Positions 6,660 through 14,716 of a DNA stretch of 63,279 nucleotides are shown piece by piece. The first letter of the stretch is position 1; each line of letters opens with the position of its first letter. The notes beneath the pieces are model-generated. The model was not told the DNA's origin. It worked only from the letters and a program-made list of their open reading frames with translations, and did no database searches. Source of the DNA: Actinomycetota bacterium (GTDB lineage Bacteria > Actinomycetota > Thermoleophilia > Gaiellales > Gaiellaceae); contig VAWH01000023.1 of NCBI GenBank assembly GCA_005888315.1, forward strand, positions 1 through 63,279, read 5' to 3'. A program made the position numbers and the translations under genes.

Positions 6660-8987
6660 CTATAGCCCCGGACGCCGTTCTTCAATCACGGGCCGCCACG
6701 CGGGACTGAGGCTCGGAGGGCTCGAGCCCGGCGCGTGGCGCGAGCTCGAGCCCTCCGACAGAATCGGCTCAGGACGAAGACGCTGTGCTAGCGCCGCAGA
6801 CGCGTTGATGATGTCCTGCGCCGCCGAGGTCCAGGCCTTGATCTGATTCTCGCTCAGCTTGACGCTGTTGAACTGAGCGTCGTTGAGCCCGGTCCGGATC
6901 TCCGCTGCCAGCGTGTTCCGCTGCGCAGTCAGGGACTGGATCTGGCGTTCGATCGAGGTGTACTTGGTATCGCCGGCCGAGCTGCCGCTCGCGAGCGCGT
7001 TCGTCGACGCGGTGAGGGTATTCATCGAGAACTCACCGAACGATGCCATCAGCTGCTTGTACGTGCTCCCCAGCCTCTCGAGGCTCGGGTGATGGACGCG
7101 CAGGCTGACCGGGACCGCGTTCTCGTTCAGGATCTGCGTCACCGCGCGGCCGTCGGTCTCGTAGTCGTCCTTCAGGCCGAGCAGCGTCAGCATCGTCGGT
7201 CGCAGGTCGGTGTGGTCGGTCCAGACACTCCCAACGTCTCCCTCGTGCGAGACGCCCGGCCCGACGTAGCCGGCCCAGGTCGAGGCGATCTCGTCCTGGA
7301 TGTCGCCGTGGTTCCAGGCGAAGCTCTGGCTCGTGCGCGGCGGGATGAACGCGCAGGCGTCGGGAGTCGCGCAGAGCGCCGGCGTCGCCCCGCCGGTCGC
7401 GAAGAAGAACCAGTCCGGATCCGCGAACAGCGTGAACGTCGGCGTCCGGAACGGGTCGGCCGTGACCATGTGCAGCGTCTTCTCCTCGACGGGGTCTGCG
7501 AGCGCCCGGGTAATCCCGGTGCCGTTGACGCCGTTGTAGCCGGGCTGGACCGCACCGGTATACGGGTTCAGCCAGCTCAGCTGCGCGCTCTCGCGCTCGA
7601 GGTTCCGGACGATCGCGTCCGTGCGATCACGGATCGGCTGCGCCGCCGTCCCGTTCACGTAGACCGTCGGAGCGTCGTCCGAGTGGACGCTGAACAGGGT
7701 GTTGTCGCCGAACTGCGTCTTGATCATCCGGCGCAGGTCGCCGTTGATCTCGCCGACACGGGTGTAGTTGCAACGAACATTGACGCCGTCGCATCCCGCG
7801 GGCGTCGGCTGGTCGCCGACGAAATGGTCGCCCTCGTCGACCGTGAACACGAACAGCGTGTTCGACTTGTTGATCCCGTCCGCGGCGAGGCGGTCGAAGA
7901 AGCGCTGGAAGGCGAGGTCGTAGTTCTGCAGCTGCTGGATGTAACCGTCCTCGCCGGGCCCGAAAGCGAAGTGGATGTTGCCCGCGGTGCCGTGGTCGTC
8001 GTGCGCGTCCGAGACGTACGCGTACGTGACCGGGATCCCGGCCTCCTGCATCTGCGCGACCCACGAGAGCGAGACCGTCGCCTCCATGCCGTCGAAGCCG
8101 GGGAAGCCGACGTGGCCGCTTGCGTCCTGGATCACGTTGCCGCCGAGGTCTGTCATCGCTGCCCCGGGCTTGATCACCGGATCGACGTTCTTTGCGCCGA
8201 AGAGCCCGTTGTAGCCGTTGTATCCGCCGGGTTCGTCGGGCAGCAGGTCCGGCCGGCCGTTGTTCGCCGTCGAGCAGATGGCGCTGTTGCGTGCGCAATG
8301 GACGCCGATGCCGACGAAGTCCGCGAACGCCTGGCCGGGATTCGATGCGACCTCGGCAGCTTCGGGCGAACCGGGACCGAAGACGGTTGGGATGTCGATC
8401 GCCGTGTTCTCGAGGATCGTGTTCGCGGTCGCGACGGCGCCGAAGTCACAGCCGCCAGTCGTGTAGGGAACCCACGGTGCCGGCGCGATCTTGCCGTTCT
8501 CGTTGATCATCTCCGGCGTCGTGTCAGTCGTGCTGCCTGCCGGATCGAAGAGCGGCGCTGTCCAGTACGCGAACGAGACGCCGGTCCGCGTCGTCCCGTC
8601 GGTCTTGAAGTAGCGGAAGCTGTTCGAAACCGGCTGCCCCATCCGATCCGGGTAGACGCCGGTCAAGGAAGTCAGGATCCCGGTGGCGGTGTGGGAGATC
8701 AGCGCCGTGTGATCGTTTGTCAGGAGCGTTCCGTTGCCGCGGATGAAGTTGAGCAGGTGCGGCATCTGCTCCAGGTCGGACGGGACGTTCGGGTTGTCCC
8801 GCCGGAAATGGGTGTTGTCGAACTGCACGTAGATCACGTGCTTGATGCCGTTGCCGAGCTCGCAAGTCCCGGCGGCAGCTGCTGTTGTTCTCCCTCTGCC
8901 GCGCGCGCTCGCGACGCTGACTGCGGTCGCCGCGACGAGCGCCAGGGCAATCGCGAGTGCGCCCGCGATCTTGACGCGCTTGCTCAT
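6660..8987 (-). CDS. Secreted alkaline-phosphatase-superfamily protein
   Basis: A 775-residue exported protein with a strong GGAGGAGG ribosome site, ATG 8987 and a signal peptide (about 1-28). The core fits the alkaline phosphatase/sulfatase superfamily: VIYVQFDNTHFRRD, NDHTALISHTATGILTSLTG (a Thr/Ser nucleophile region), YAYVSDAHDDHG, FVFTVDEGDHF, and SVWTDHTDLRPTMLTLLGL near 600. The substrate is unknown; phosphomonoesters, diesters or phospholipids are possible. The C-terminal 100 residues are helical. The last 30 or so residues (rich in Ser, Pro and Arg) are encoded by DNA that on the opposite strand resembles a pseudouridine synthase tail, so the natural C-terminus may have been extended into a gene remnant. 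Confidence 0.75.
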   Translation of the reverse strand: MSKRVKIAGALAIALALVAATAVSVASARGRGRTTAAAAGTCELGNGIKHVIYVQFDNTHFRRDNPNVPSDLEQMPHLLNFIRGNGTLLTNDHTALISHTATGILTSLTGVYPDRMGQPVSNSFRYFKTDGTTRTGVSFAYWTAPLFDPAGSTTDTTPEMINENGKIAPAPWVPYTTGGCDFGAVATANTILENTAIDIPTVFGPGSPEAAEVASNPGQAFADFVGIGVHCARNSAICSTANNGRPDLLPDEPGGYNGYNGLFGAKNVDPVIKPGAAMTDLGGNVIQDASGHVGFPGFDGMEATVSLSWVAQMQEAGIPVTYAYVSDAHDDHGTAGNIHFAFGPGEDGYIQQLQNYDLAFQRFFDRLAADGINKSNTLFVFTVDEGDHFVGDQPTPAGCDGVNVRCNYTRVGEINGDLRRMIKTQFGDNTLFSVHSDDAPTVYVNGTAAQPIRDRTDAIVRNLERESAQLSWLNPYTGAVQPGYNGVNGTGITRALADPVEEKTLHMVTADPFRTPTFTLFADPDWFFFATGGATPALCATPDACAFIPPRTSQSFAWNHGDIQDEIASTWAGYVGPGVSHEGDVGSVWTDHTDLRPTMLTLLGLKDDYETDGRAVTQILNENAVPVSLRVHHPSLERLGSTYKQLMASFGEFSMNTLTASTNALASGSSAGDTKYTSIERQIQSLTAQRNTLAAEIRTGLNDAQFNSVKLSENQIKAWTSAAQDIINASAALAQRLRPEPILSEGSSSRHAPGSSPPSLSPAWRPVIEERRPGL
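6691..6756 (+). pseudogene. Remnant of a second pseudouridine synthase C-terminus
   Basis: On the plus strand this stretch translates as GRHAGLRLGGLEPGAWRELE followed by PSD, matching the C-terminus of the pseudouridine synthase gene at 4.5-5.2 kb (SRYAGLSLEGVEPGEWRELE). Over a 60-nt alignment 46 bases agree, and most differences are at third codon positions, meaning the fragment evolved as plus-strand coding sequence before being lost. It is now buried antisense in the 3' end of the phosphatase-like gene. No start or upstream domain is left. Confidence 0.6.
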
Positions 8988-9092
8988 TCTTTCCTCCTCC
9001 CCTCGGTGACCGGGGAAACCTATGCCTTCCGGACCGAAAAAGGAGTCCGATGAATCTCAAACCGGTAACGAGACGGAAACCGGCGTCCGAAG

Positions 9093-10076
9093 CTAGGGCC
9101 GCACGAAGCCCATCCGCTCGTACATCTGCTCGAGCGTGGGCTCGGCAGTCTCGCGCGCCTTCTCGGCGCCCCTGGCGAGCAGGCCGCGAAGCTCGGGCTC
9201 GTCGGCTCGCAGCTCCTCGTAGCGTGTACGAATCGGGTCGAGCAGCGCCACCACCGCCTCGGCCACGTCCTCCTTGAACGGCCCGTAACCGCCGCTGTCG
9301 TAGCGAGCCTCGAGCTCCGGGATCGCTTCGCCCGTCGCAACCGACATGATCTCCAGCAGGTTCGAGATGCCGGGTTTTTCCTCGGGGGCGTAGCGAACGT
9401 CGGTGCCCGAGTCGGTGACGGCGCTCTTCAGCTTCTTTCGGATCGTGTCGGGCGGGTCGGTGATCAGGACCTTCCCGGCCGCCTGGCTGTCCGTCGTCGA
9501 CATCTTCCGCTCGGGCTCCTGGAGGTCCATGATCCGCCCGCCGGTCTCGGGGACCCGCGCCTCGGGGACCTTGAACGTCTCGCCGTAGCGGTGGTTGAAG
9601 CGCTCGGCGATGTCCCTCGCCAGCTCGAGATGCTGCTTCTGGTCGTCGCCGATCGGGACGAGGTCGGTTTGGTAGAGCAGGATGTCGCCGGCCATCAGTA
9701 CGGGGTAGGTGAACAGCCCGGCGGAGACGAACTCCTGGCGTTCGCTCTTCTCTTTGAATTGGATCATGCGGCCCAACTGGCCGTAGCTCGCGACCGAGCT
9801 CAGCAGCCAGGCCGCCTCGGGGTGCGCGGTGACGTGGCTCTGGACGAAGACGGTCGAGCGGTCCGGGTCTAGGCCGGTCGCGAAGAGGATCGCCGCGAGG
9901 TCGAGGGTCGACTCGTGCAGCTCCTTCGGCTCGTAGGCGGTGGTGATCGAATGGAGGTCGACGATGCAGAAGAAGGCTTCGCCTTCCTCTTGCGTGGCCG
10001 CGTATTGGCGGAAGCCTCCGGAGTAGTTGCCGAAGTGCTTCTCGCCCGTTGGCTGGATCCCGCTGAAAATCCGCAT
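9093..10076 (-). CDS. trpS: Tryptophanyl-tRNA synthetase
   Basis: Charges tRNA-Trp with tryptophan. The 327-residue size is normal for bacterial TrpRS. The class I HIGH-type motif reads [11 protein letters not shown] (10-20), and [30 protein letters not shown]-type helices follow ([20 protein letters not shown] at 136-155). The second class I motif is KMSTT (191-195) rather than the usual KMSKS. The gene is divergent from the DAHP synthase N-domain gene across a 40-bp spacer bounded by a perfect inverted repeat that includes both start codons, which suggests joint control of tRNA-Trp charging and aromatic biosynthesis. Confidence 0.95.
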   Translation of the reverse strand: MRIFSGIQPTGEKHFGNYSGGFRQYAATQEEGEAFFCIVDLHSITTAYEPKELHESTLDLAAILFATGLDPDRSTVFVQSHVTAHPEAAWLLSSVASYGQLGRMIQFKEKSERQEFVSAGLFTYPVLMAGDILLYQTDLVPIGDDQKQHLELARDIAERFNHRYGETFKVPEARVPETGGRIMDLQEPERKMSTTDSQAAGKVLITDPPDTIRKKLKSAVTDSGTDVRYAPEEKPGISNLLEIMSVATGEAIPELEARYDSGGYGPFKEDVAEAVVALLDPIRTRYEELRADEPELRGLLARGAEKARETAEPTLEQMYERMGFVRP

Positions 10077-10119
10077 CGGTCTCGGGGTCAGTATCGCAAC
10101 TACATTTTCGAGACCGATG
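10074..10119. promoter_or_regulatory. Symmetric divergent trpS/DAHP synthase control region
   Basis: CATCGGTCTCG at 10074-10084 is the exact reverse complement of CGAGACCGATG at 10109-10119, an 11-bp inverted repeat with a 24-bp spacer. Each arm contains the ATG of one divergent gene. On the plus strand TACATT (10101-10106) lies 10 nt before ATG 10117 as a possible -10; on the minus strand GATACT lies 13 nt before the trpS ATG. Neither gene has a clear Shine-Dalgarno sequence, so both mRNAs may be nearly leaderless. The repeat is a plausible operator. Confidence 0.5.
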
Positions 10120-10422
10120 ACGACGAACGGATCACCGGAGCTGCTGATCGTGATGGGCGCAGGCGCGACCGCGGATCAGACCGAGCACGTGCTCGCGCGG
10201 CTGCAGGAGGCCGGCGTCTCGGCGCGCGTGCAGCGCGGGCGGGAGGCGACCGTGATCGGCGCGATCGGCGAGCGCGAGCTGCTGGCGACGCTGCCTCTCG
10301 AGGGCTATCCCGGCGTCGAGCAGGTGCTGCCGATCCTGAAGCCCTACAAGCTGGTCGCGCGCGAGGTCGCTCCCGATCCGACCCTGATCGAGGTCGACGG
10401 GAGGAAGATCGGCCAGGCTTGA
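10117..10422 (+). CDS. aroF: DAHP synthase (AroF/AroG type Ibeta) N-terminal regulatory domain, separated ORF
   Basis: A 101-residue ORF from ATG 10117. [21 protein letters not shown] and [39 protein letters not shown] match the ferredoxin-like N-terminal domain that precedes the catalytic barrel in type Ibeta 3-deoxy-D-arabino-heptulosonate-7-phosphate synthases. It ends at VDGRKIGQA and TGA 10420-10422, where homologues continue straight into the barrel. The catalytic part follows in the -1 frame, overlapping as TTGA. A natural split with translational coupling, a frameshift, or a one-base sequence error are all possible; adding one base before TTG 10419 would fuse the two halves without loss. 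Confidence 0.8.
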   Translation: MTTNGSPELLIVMGAGATADQTEHVLARLQEAGVSARVQRGREATVIGAIGERELLATLPLEGYPGVEQVLPILKPYKLVAREVAPDPTLIEVDGRKIGQA

Positions 10423-11147
10423 TCGCGGGCCCATGCTCGGTCGAGTACCGCGAGCAGACGCTGGAGGCGGCACGGGCGGTCGCCGACGCCGGCGCGACGA
10501 TGCTGCGAGGCGGCGCCTTCAAGCCGCGCACCTCGCCGTACACGTTCCAGGGCCTCGGCGACGAAGCGCTCGCGATCCTGCGCGAGGCGCGCGAAGAGAC
10601 CGGGCTGCCGGTCGTCACCGAGCTGATGGATCCGCGGCACGTCGAGGCGGTGCTCGACGCCGCCGACGTGATTCAGATCGGCGCGCGGAACAGTCAGAAC
10701 TTCCTGCTGTTGGCGGAGGTCGGCCGGGCCGACAAGCCGGTCCTGCTGAAGCGGGGGCTCTCGTCGTCGGTCGAGGAGCTGCTGATGGCCGCCGAGTACG
10801 TGGCCAAGGAGGGGAACGAGCGGATCATCCTCTGCGAGCGGGGGATCAAGACCTTCGAGACCGCGACGCGCTACACGCTCGACCTGGGGGCGGTGGCGGT
10901 GCTGAAGCAGGAGACGCATCTGCCCGTGATCGTCGATCCGTCGCACGCGGCCGGGAAGCGCGAGTTCGTTCTCCCACTGGCGCGCGCGGCGGCCGCGGTC
11001 GGCGCCGACGGAATCATCGTCGAGACGCATCCGCGGCCCGAGGAGGCGCTCTCGGACGGGCCGCAGCAGATCCCGACCGCGGAGTTCGCCGAGTTCGCGC
11101 GCCAGGTCGAGGGCATCGTGGCGCTGATGGGCAAGCAGATCGGCTGA
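10419..11147 (+). CDS. aroF: DAHP synthase catalytic domain (first step of the shikimate pathway), separated ORF
   Basis: Condenses phosphoenolpyruvate and erythrose-4-phosphate to DAHP. The 242-residue ORF from TTG 10419 starts at the barrel: [31 protein letters not shown] (PEP/phosphate-binding region), [69 protein letters not shown] and [17 protein letters not shown]. All usual catalytic and metal-binding segments are present. It lacks only the N-terminal ferredoxin-like domain, which is the ORF just upstream with a 4-nt overlap. The first enzyme for Trp/Phe/Tyr therefore sits opposite trpS and upstream of tyrA and aroA. Confidence 0.9.
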   Translation: MIAGPCSVEYREQTLEAARAVADAGATMLRGGAFKPRTSPYTFQGLGDEALAILREAREETGLPVVTELMDPRHVEAVLDAADVIQIGARNSQNFLLLAEVGRADKPVLLKRGLSSSVEELLMAAEYVAKEGNERIILCERGIKTFETATRYTLDLGAVAVLKQETHLPVIVDPSHAAGKREFVLPLARAAAAVGADGIIVETHPRPEEALSDGPQQIPTAEFAEFARQVEGIVALMGKQIG

Positions 11148-11188
11148 GCTTTTCGAACCGGTTTTTGGGAACTGGTTGAGGAGCGTCG

Positions 11189-11194
11189 TACTCT
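11189..11194 (+). promoter_or_regulatory. Putative leaderless -10 element for the cyclase/AAA gene
   Basis: TACTCT lies 6 nt before ATG 11201, with no Shine-Dalgarno sequence in between. A weak AACCGG/CTGGTT hairpin just upstream (about 11157-11177) may end the DAHP synthase transcript. Confidence 0.45.
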
Positions 11195-11200
11195 TAGCGC

Positions 11201-13294
11201 ATGCCCATCTGCGCCACCTGCGGTCAGGCGAACCCCGACGTAGCCCGTTTCTGCCTCGCTTGCGGGGCTGCGCTCGGCGTGGACGAAGCGGCGCCCAACG
11301 AGGAGCGCCGGTTCATCAGCGTCCTGTTCGTCGACCTCGTCGGCTTCACCGCGCGCGCCGAGAAGCTCGATCCGGAGGACGTGCGGGCGATCCTGACCCC
11401 GTACCACGAGACGGTTCGCCGGGAGATCGAGTCGTTCGGCGGAGTGGTCGAGAAGTTCGTCGGCGACGCCGTGATGAGCGTCTTCGGCGCGCCGATGGCC
11501 TACGGAGACGACGCGGAGCGCGCCGTCCGAGCCGCCCTGGCCGTCCGGGACAGCGTGCAGGCACTGAATAACGGCGACGGCCGGTTGGATCTCCAGATCC
11601 GGATCGCCGTCAACACCGGCGAGGCCCTCGTCTCGCTCGGTGCGCGTCCCAGCATGGGCGAGTCGATGGTCGCAGGCGACGTCGTCAACACTGCTTCCCG
11701 GCTGCAATCGGCGGCGCCGGTCAACGGGATCATCGTCGGCGAGGAGACGTACGCCTCCACACGCGACGCGATCAAATACGAGCCGATGCCGCCAGTCGAG
11801 GCGAAGGGCAAGGCGGCCGTCGTCCAGGCCTGGGTGGCGGGCGAAGCGCTGTTCCCGGCCGGCGAACGCACGGTCTCTCGCGGGCCGCTCGTTGGTCGCG
11901 GGCGAGAGCTCGGCGTCCTTCAGGGCATCTGGCAACGAGTCGCCGACGAGCGGACGCCGCACCTGGTCACGATCTTCGGCCCCGCCGGGGTGGGGAAGAC
12001 CCGGCTCGGGATCGAGTTCGGCCGAGCCGTGAGCGAGCTAGACGGACGCACCGTCCGGGGGCGCTCGCTCCCTTATCGCGACAGCAGCGCCTACGGCGCC
12101 TTTGCCGCCCAGGTCAAGCAGTTCTGCGGCATCTTCGAGAGCGATCCGATCGAGACCGCCCTGGAGAAACTGCATGCGGAGGCCGCCAATCTGCTCGGAC
12201 CGTCGGAGTCCCAGGAGGTGGCCGGCCACCTCGCAATCCTGCTCGGCCTCGACCGCGAAGGCTCGGTCGCCGATCGCGAGACCCTGTTCTTCTCGGTCCG
12301 GCGCTTCATCGAAGCGGTTGCCGGTGACCGGCCGACGATGCTGGTGTTCGAGGACGTGCATTGGGCCGACAGCAGCCTCCTCGACCTGATCGAGCTGCTG
12401 GCCGCGAGGCTCCGCGACCTGCCGATCCTCGTGCTCGCTCTCGCGCGCCCTGACCTGCTCGATGCCAGGCCCGGCTGGGGAGGGGGGCTGCCCGCTTACA
12501 CGGCACTTCCGCTCGATCAGCTGAAGGAGTCCGAGGCCCGAGAGCTCGCGATCCATCTCCTCGGCAAGCTGGAGGACCGCGCCCGCGCAGAGCGGGCGGC
12601 CCTGCTTGCCGAGACCGGCGAGGGAAATCCGCTCTTCATCGAGCAGCTCGTCGCGGCCATGACCGAGGCGCCGGGCAACGACTCGGCCCTGCCGACGACG
12701 GTTCGGGGAATTGTTGCGGCTCGCCTCGATGCGCTGCCCGCGGCCGAGCGTGCCGTCCTGCTCGATGCCGCGGTCGGCGGCAAGGTGTTCTGGCGCGGCG
12801 CGCTCGAGCGGACGTGCGAGGACCCCGCTCGACTCCCTGCGCTGCTCGGCGCCCTCGAGGGACGCGACCTGATCCGGCGGCAGACCGTCTCGGCGATCGA
12901 AGGCGACCAGCAGTTCATGTTCAAGCACGTGCTGATCCGGGATGTGGCGTATGACCTACTGCCGCGAGCGCGGAAGCGCGAGCGCCACGCCCAGATTGCG
13001 GAGTTCCTCCAGGAAGTAACCTCAGAGACCGGCGAGGCTGCCGCCGCGCTGGCGCGCCATTGGCGCGGCGCCGGCGAGAGCGAGCGCGCGATCGACCACC
13101 TCCTAACCGCGGCGGAGGAAGCCGAACGCGGCTGGGCCAAGGACCGCGCGGTCGCGTTCTACCGCGAGGCGCTCGAGCTCCTGCCGGAGGACGACGGTGA
13201 CCGGCGAAACAACGTCAAGCGACGCCTCGCGATCGCCCACACAGCGGCGTATCACGTGAGGGACGCGCGCTTGCTCCAGCTCGAGGGCGACTAG
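11201..13294 (+). CDS. Class III adenylate/guanylate cyclase with zinc ribbon and AAA/MalT-type ATPase module
   Basis: A 697-residue multidomain signalling protein. A zinc ribbon uses Cys4, Cys7, Cys18 and Cys21. The class III cyclase domain (about 35-215) keeps both metal aspartates (FVDLVGFT Asp45, [12 protein letters not shown] Asp89) and the Asn/Arg of [11 protein letters not shown] (Asn163, Arg167), so it looks catalytically competent. A STAND/AAA-type NTPase follows with Walker A GPAGVGKT (260-267) and Walker [12 protein letters not shown], then a helical region that would normally lead into TPR-like repeats. At 697 residues it is shorter than many relatives, which often exceed 1000 with long repeat tails. 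It ends 4 nt into the convergent DUF4242 gene. The activating signal is unknown. Confidence 0.85.
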   Translation: MPICATCGQANPDVARFCLACGAALGVDEAAPNEERRFISVLFVDLVGFTARAEKLDPEDVRAILTPYHETVRREIESFGGVVEKFVGDAVMSVFGAPMAYGDDAERAVRAALAVRDSVQALNNGDGRLDLQIRIAVNTGEALVSLGARPSMGESMVAGDVVNTASRLQSAAPVNGIIVGEETYASTRDAIKYEPMPPVEAKGKAAVVQAWVAGEALFPAGERTVSRGPLVGRGRELGVLQGIWQRVADERTPHLVTIFGPAGVGKTRLGIEFGRAVSELDGRTVRGRSLPYRDSSAYGAFAAQVKQFCGIFESDPIETALEKLHAEAANLLGPSESQEVAGHLAILLGLDREGSVADRETLFFSVRRFIEAVAGDRPTMLVFEDVHWADSSLLDLIELLAARLRDLPILVLALARPDLLDARPGWGGGLPAYTALPLDQLKESEARELAIHLLGKLEDRARAERAALLAETGEGNPLFIEQLVAAMTEAPGNDSALPTTVRGIVAARLDALPAAERAVLLDAAVGGKVFWRGALERTCEDPARLPALLGALEGRDLIRRQTVSAIEGDQQFMFKHVLIRDVAYDLLPRARKRERHAQIAEFLQEVTSETGEAAAALARHWRGAGESERAIDHLLTAAEEAERGWAKDRAVAFYREALELLPEDDGDRRNNVKRRLAIAHTAAYHVRDARLLQLEGD

Positions 13295-13581
13295 GCCGGC
13301 AAAGGCGGGAAATCGGCAGGCGTCACATCGCCTGCGATCTCCATGACGTCGTCGATCGTGTGCTGTCCGAGGCGTTCGCCGTGCTTTCTCACCGTCTCCT
13401 CGTCAGGCGCCGCGTAGACGCAGAACGTCCTGACGGTGCCGGTGTCGCCGACGATGACGTGGCTGTGTTCCCAAGTGATTTCGGGAAACTCCTCTTCTAC
13501 GACCTCTCGCGAGCGCCGGCCGACGTTCGGCATCGCGTCCTCGCTTACTTCGAAGCTTCTGACGATCAGGTATCTCGGCAT
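13291..13581 (-). CDS. DUF4242 (SCO4226-like nickel-binding) small protein
   Basis: A 96-residue protein from ATG 13581: MPRYLIVRSFEV, then WEHSHVIVGDTGTVRTFCVYAAPDEETVRKHGERLG and DVMEIAGDVTPADFPP. This is the ferredoxin-like DUF4242 pattern, to which the structurally characterised SCO4226 nickel-binding protein belongs. The N-terminal His and Cys positions could bind metal, but function is inferred from family only. An open frame extends further upstream, but it antisenses tyrA. The start is 31 bp from the divergent tyrA start and has its own TAGAAT hexamer. Confidence 0.75.
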   Translation of the reverse strand: MPRYLIVRSFEVSEDAMPNVGRRSREVVEEEFPEITWEHSHVIVGDTGTVRTFCVYAAPDEETVRKHGERLGQHTIDDVMEIAGDVTPADFPPLPA

Positions 13582-13588
13582 GGGCGCC

Positions 13589-13594
13589 ATTCTA
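13589..13594 (-). promoter_or_regulatory. Putative leaderless -10 element for the DUF4242 gene
   Basis: Minus-strand TAGAAT lies 7 nt before ATG 13581. Together with TAGCCT for tyrA, two divergent promoters fit in a 31-bp gap. Confidence 0.5.
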
Positions 13595-13600
13595 GGGGGA

Positions 13601-13606
13601 TAGCCT
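13601..13606 (+). promoter_or_regulatory. Putative leaderless -10 element for tyrA
   Basis: TAGCCT lies 6 nt before ATG 13613, with no Shine-Dalgarno sequence. It would drive the tyrA-aroA-cmk-der-aldo/keto reductase string of overlapping genes. Confidence 0.5.
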
Positions 13607-13612
13607 GAGCTA

Positions 13613-14716
13613 ATGGAAGTGCGGCGGTTGGCGGTGGTCGGCACGGGCCTGATCGGCGCGTCCGTGGCGCTTGCCGCCAAGCGCGGCGGCCGAACCGGCG
13701 TGATCGGCTACGACGTCGAGCCGGAGGCTCTTTCTTCCGCGCTTCGGCGCGGGGCGGTCGATGGAAGGGCGGGCTCGCTCGGGGAGGCGGTGGCCGAAGC
13801 CGACCTCGCGGTCGTCGCGGCCCCGGTGGCGCAGCTCGCGTCCCAGGTGCGGGCCGTCCTCGAGGCGAGCCCCGAGCGTTGCACGGTCACGGACGTCGGC
13901 TCGACCAAGGTTGGAGTCTGCTCCGCCGCCCTCGGCTCCGGCCGGTTCGTCGGCGGCCATCCGGTCTGCGGCTCGGAGGCGCGCGGAGCCGAGCATGCGA
14001 GCGCGGAGCTCTTCGACGGCGCGACCTGGTTCCTGACGCCGCTCGCGGCGACCGAGCCCGAGCGCCACCGGCTCGTGCACGGCTTCGTCTCGTCGCTCGG
14101 GGCGAGGCCCGTCGCGGTCGACCCGGTCGCACATGACCGGCTTGTGGCGCTGACGAGCCACCTGCCGCACGCGCTCGCCAACCTACTCGTCAATCAAGCC
14201 GGCACGAGCCGGATCGACGGACACGAGCCGCTCGCGGCGGCGGGCGGCTCCCTGCGCGACATGACCCGCGTCGCGGGCGCGAACCCGCGGATCTGGATCG
14301 ACATCTTCCTCGACAACGCAGGCCCCGTGCGCGAAGCGCTCGGCGAGCACCGAAAGCAGCTCGAGCGCCTCGAGCAGGCGCTCGCGAACGGAGACGCCGG
14401 GTTTCTGGCCAAGTGGATCGGCGAGGCGGCGGGCAACCGGCAGCGGATGCTGGCGGACGCCTATCCGGATCCCGGCGCGCTCCAGCAGCTGCGCATCCAC
14501 GTTCCCGACCGGCCAGGGGTGCTCGCCGGGATCACACAGGCGCTCGGCGCCGAACGAATCAACATCGAGGACTTCGAGCTGCAGCACATGTCGCCCGAGC
14601 GCGGCGGCACGCTGACGGTGCTGATCACGGGCGAGGACGAGGCGCGGCGCGCGGCCGAGCTGCTGGAGGCGCAGGGCTACGGCGTCGTGGTCACGCCCGT
14701 GCTCGGCGAGCGGTGA
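13613..14716 (+). CDS. tyrA: Prephenate dehydrogenase with C-terminal ACT domain
   Basis: Oxidatively decarboxylates prephenate to 4-hydroxyphenylpyruvate, the tyrosine branch. The 367-residue protein starts with a Rossmann motif VVGTGLIGASVALA (8-21), then TDVGSTKVGV, GGHPVCGSEARGAEHA (catalytic His region) and the helical LTSHLPHALANLLV. After about residue 295, LRIHVPDRPGVLAGITQALG and a following INIEDFELQ strand form an ACT domain, the usual site of feedback inhibition by tyrosine. The stop overlaps the aroA GTG start (GTGA), so the two are translationally coupled. Confidence 0.93.
   Translation: MEVRRLAVVGTGLIGASVALAAKRGGRTGVIGYDVEPEALSSALRRGAVDGRAGSLGEAVAEADLAVVAAPVAQLASQVRAVLEASPERCTVTDVGSTKVGVCSAALGSGRFVGGHPVCGSEARGAEHASAELFDGATWFLTPLAATEPERHRLVHGFVSSLGARPVAVDPVAHDRLVALTSHLPHALANLLVNQAGTSRIDGHEPLAAAGGSLRDMTRVAGANPRIWIDIFLDNAGPVREALGEHRKQLERLEQALANGDAGFLAKWIGEAAGNRQRMLADAYPDPGALQQLRIHVPDRPGVLAGITQALGAERINIEDFELQHMSPERGGTLTVLITGEDEARRAAELLEAQGYGVVVTPVLGER

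Noticed and set aside
7089-9053. Long plus-strand open frame (654 codons) over the phosphatase gene
   Set aside because: It is an antisense shadow of a well-supported secreted protein; its translation is Arg/Val/Asp-rich without domains, as expected from high-GC antisense reading.
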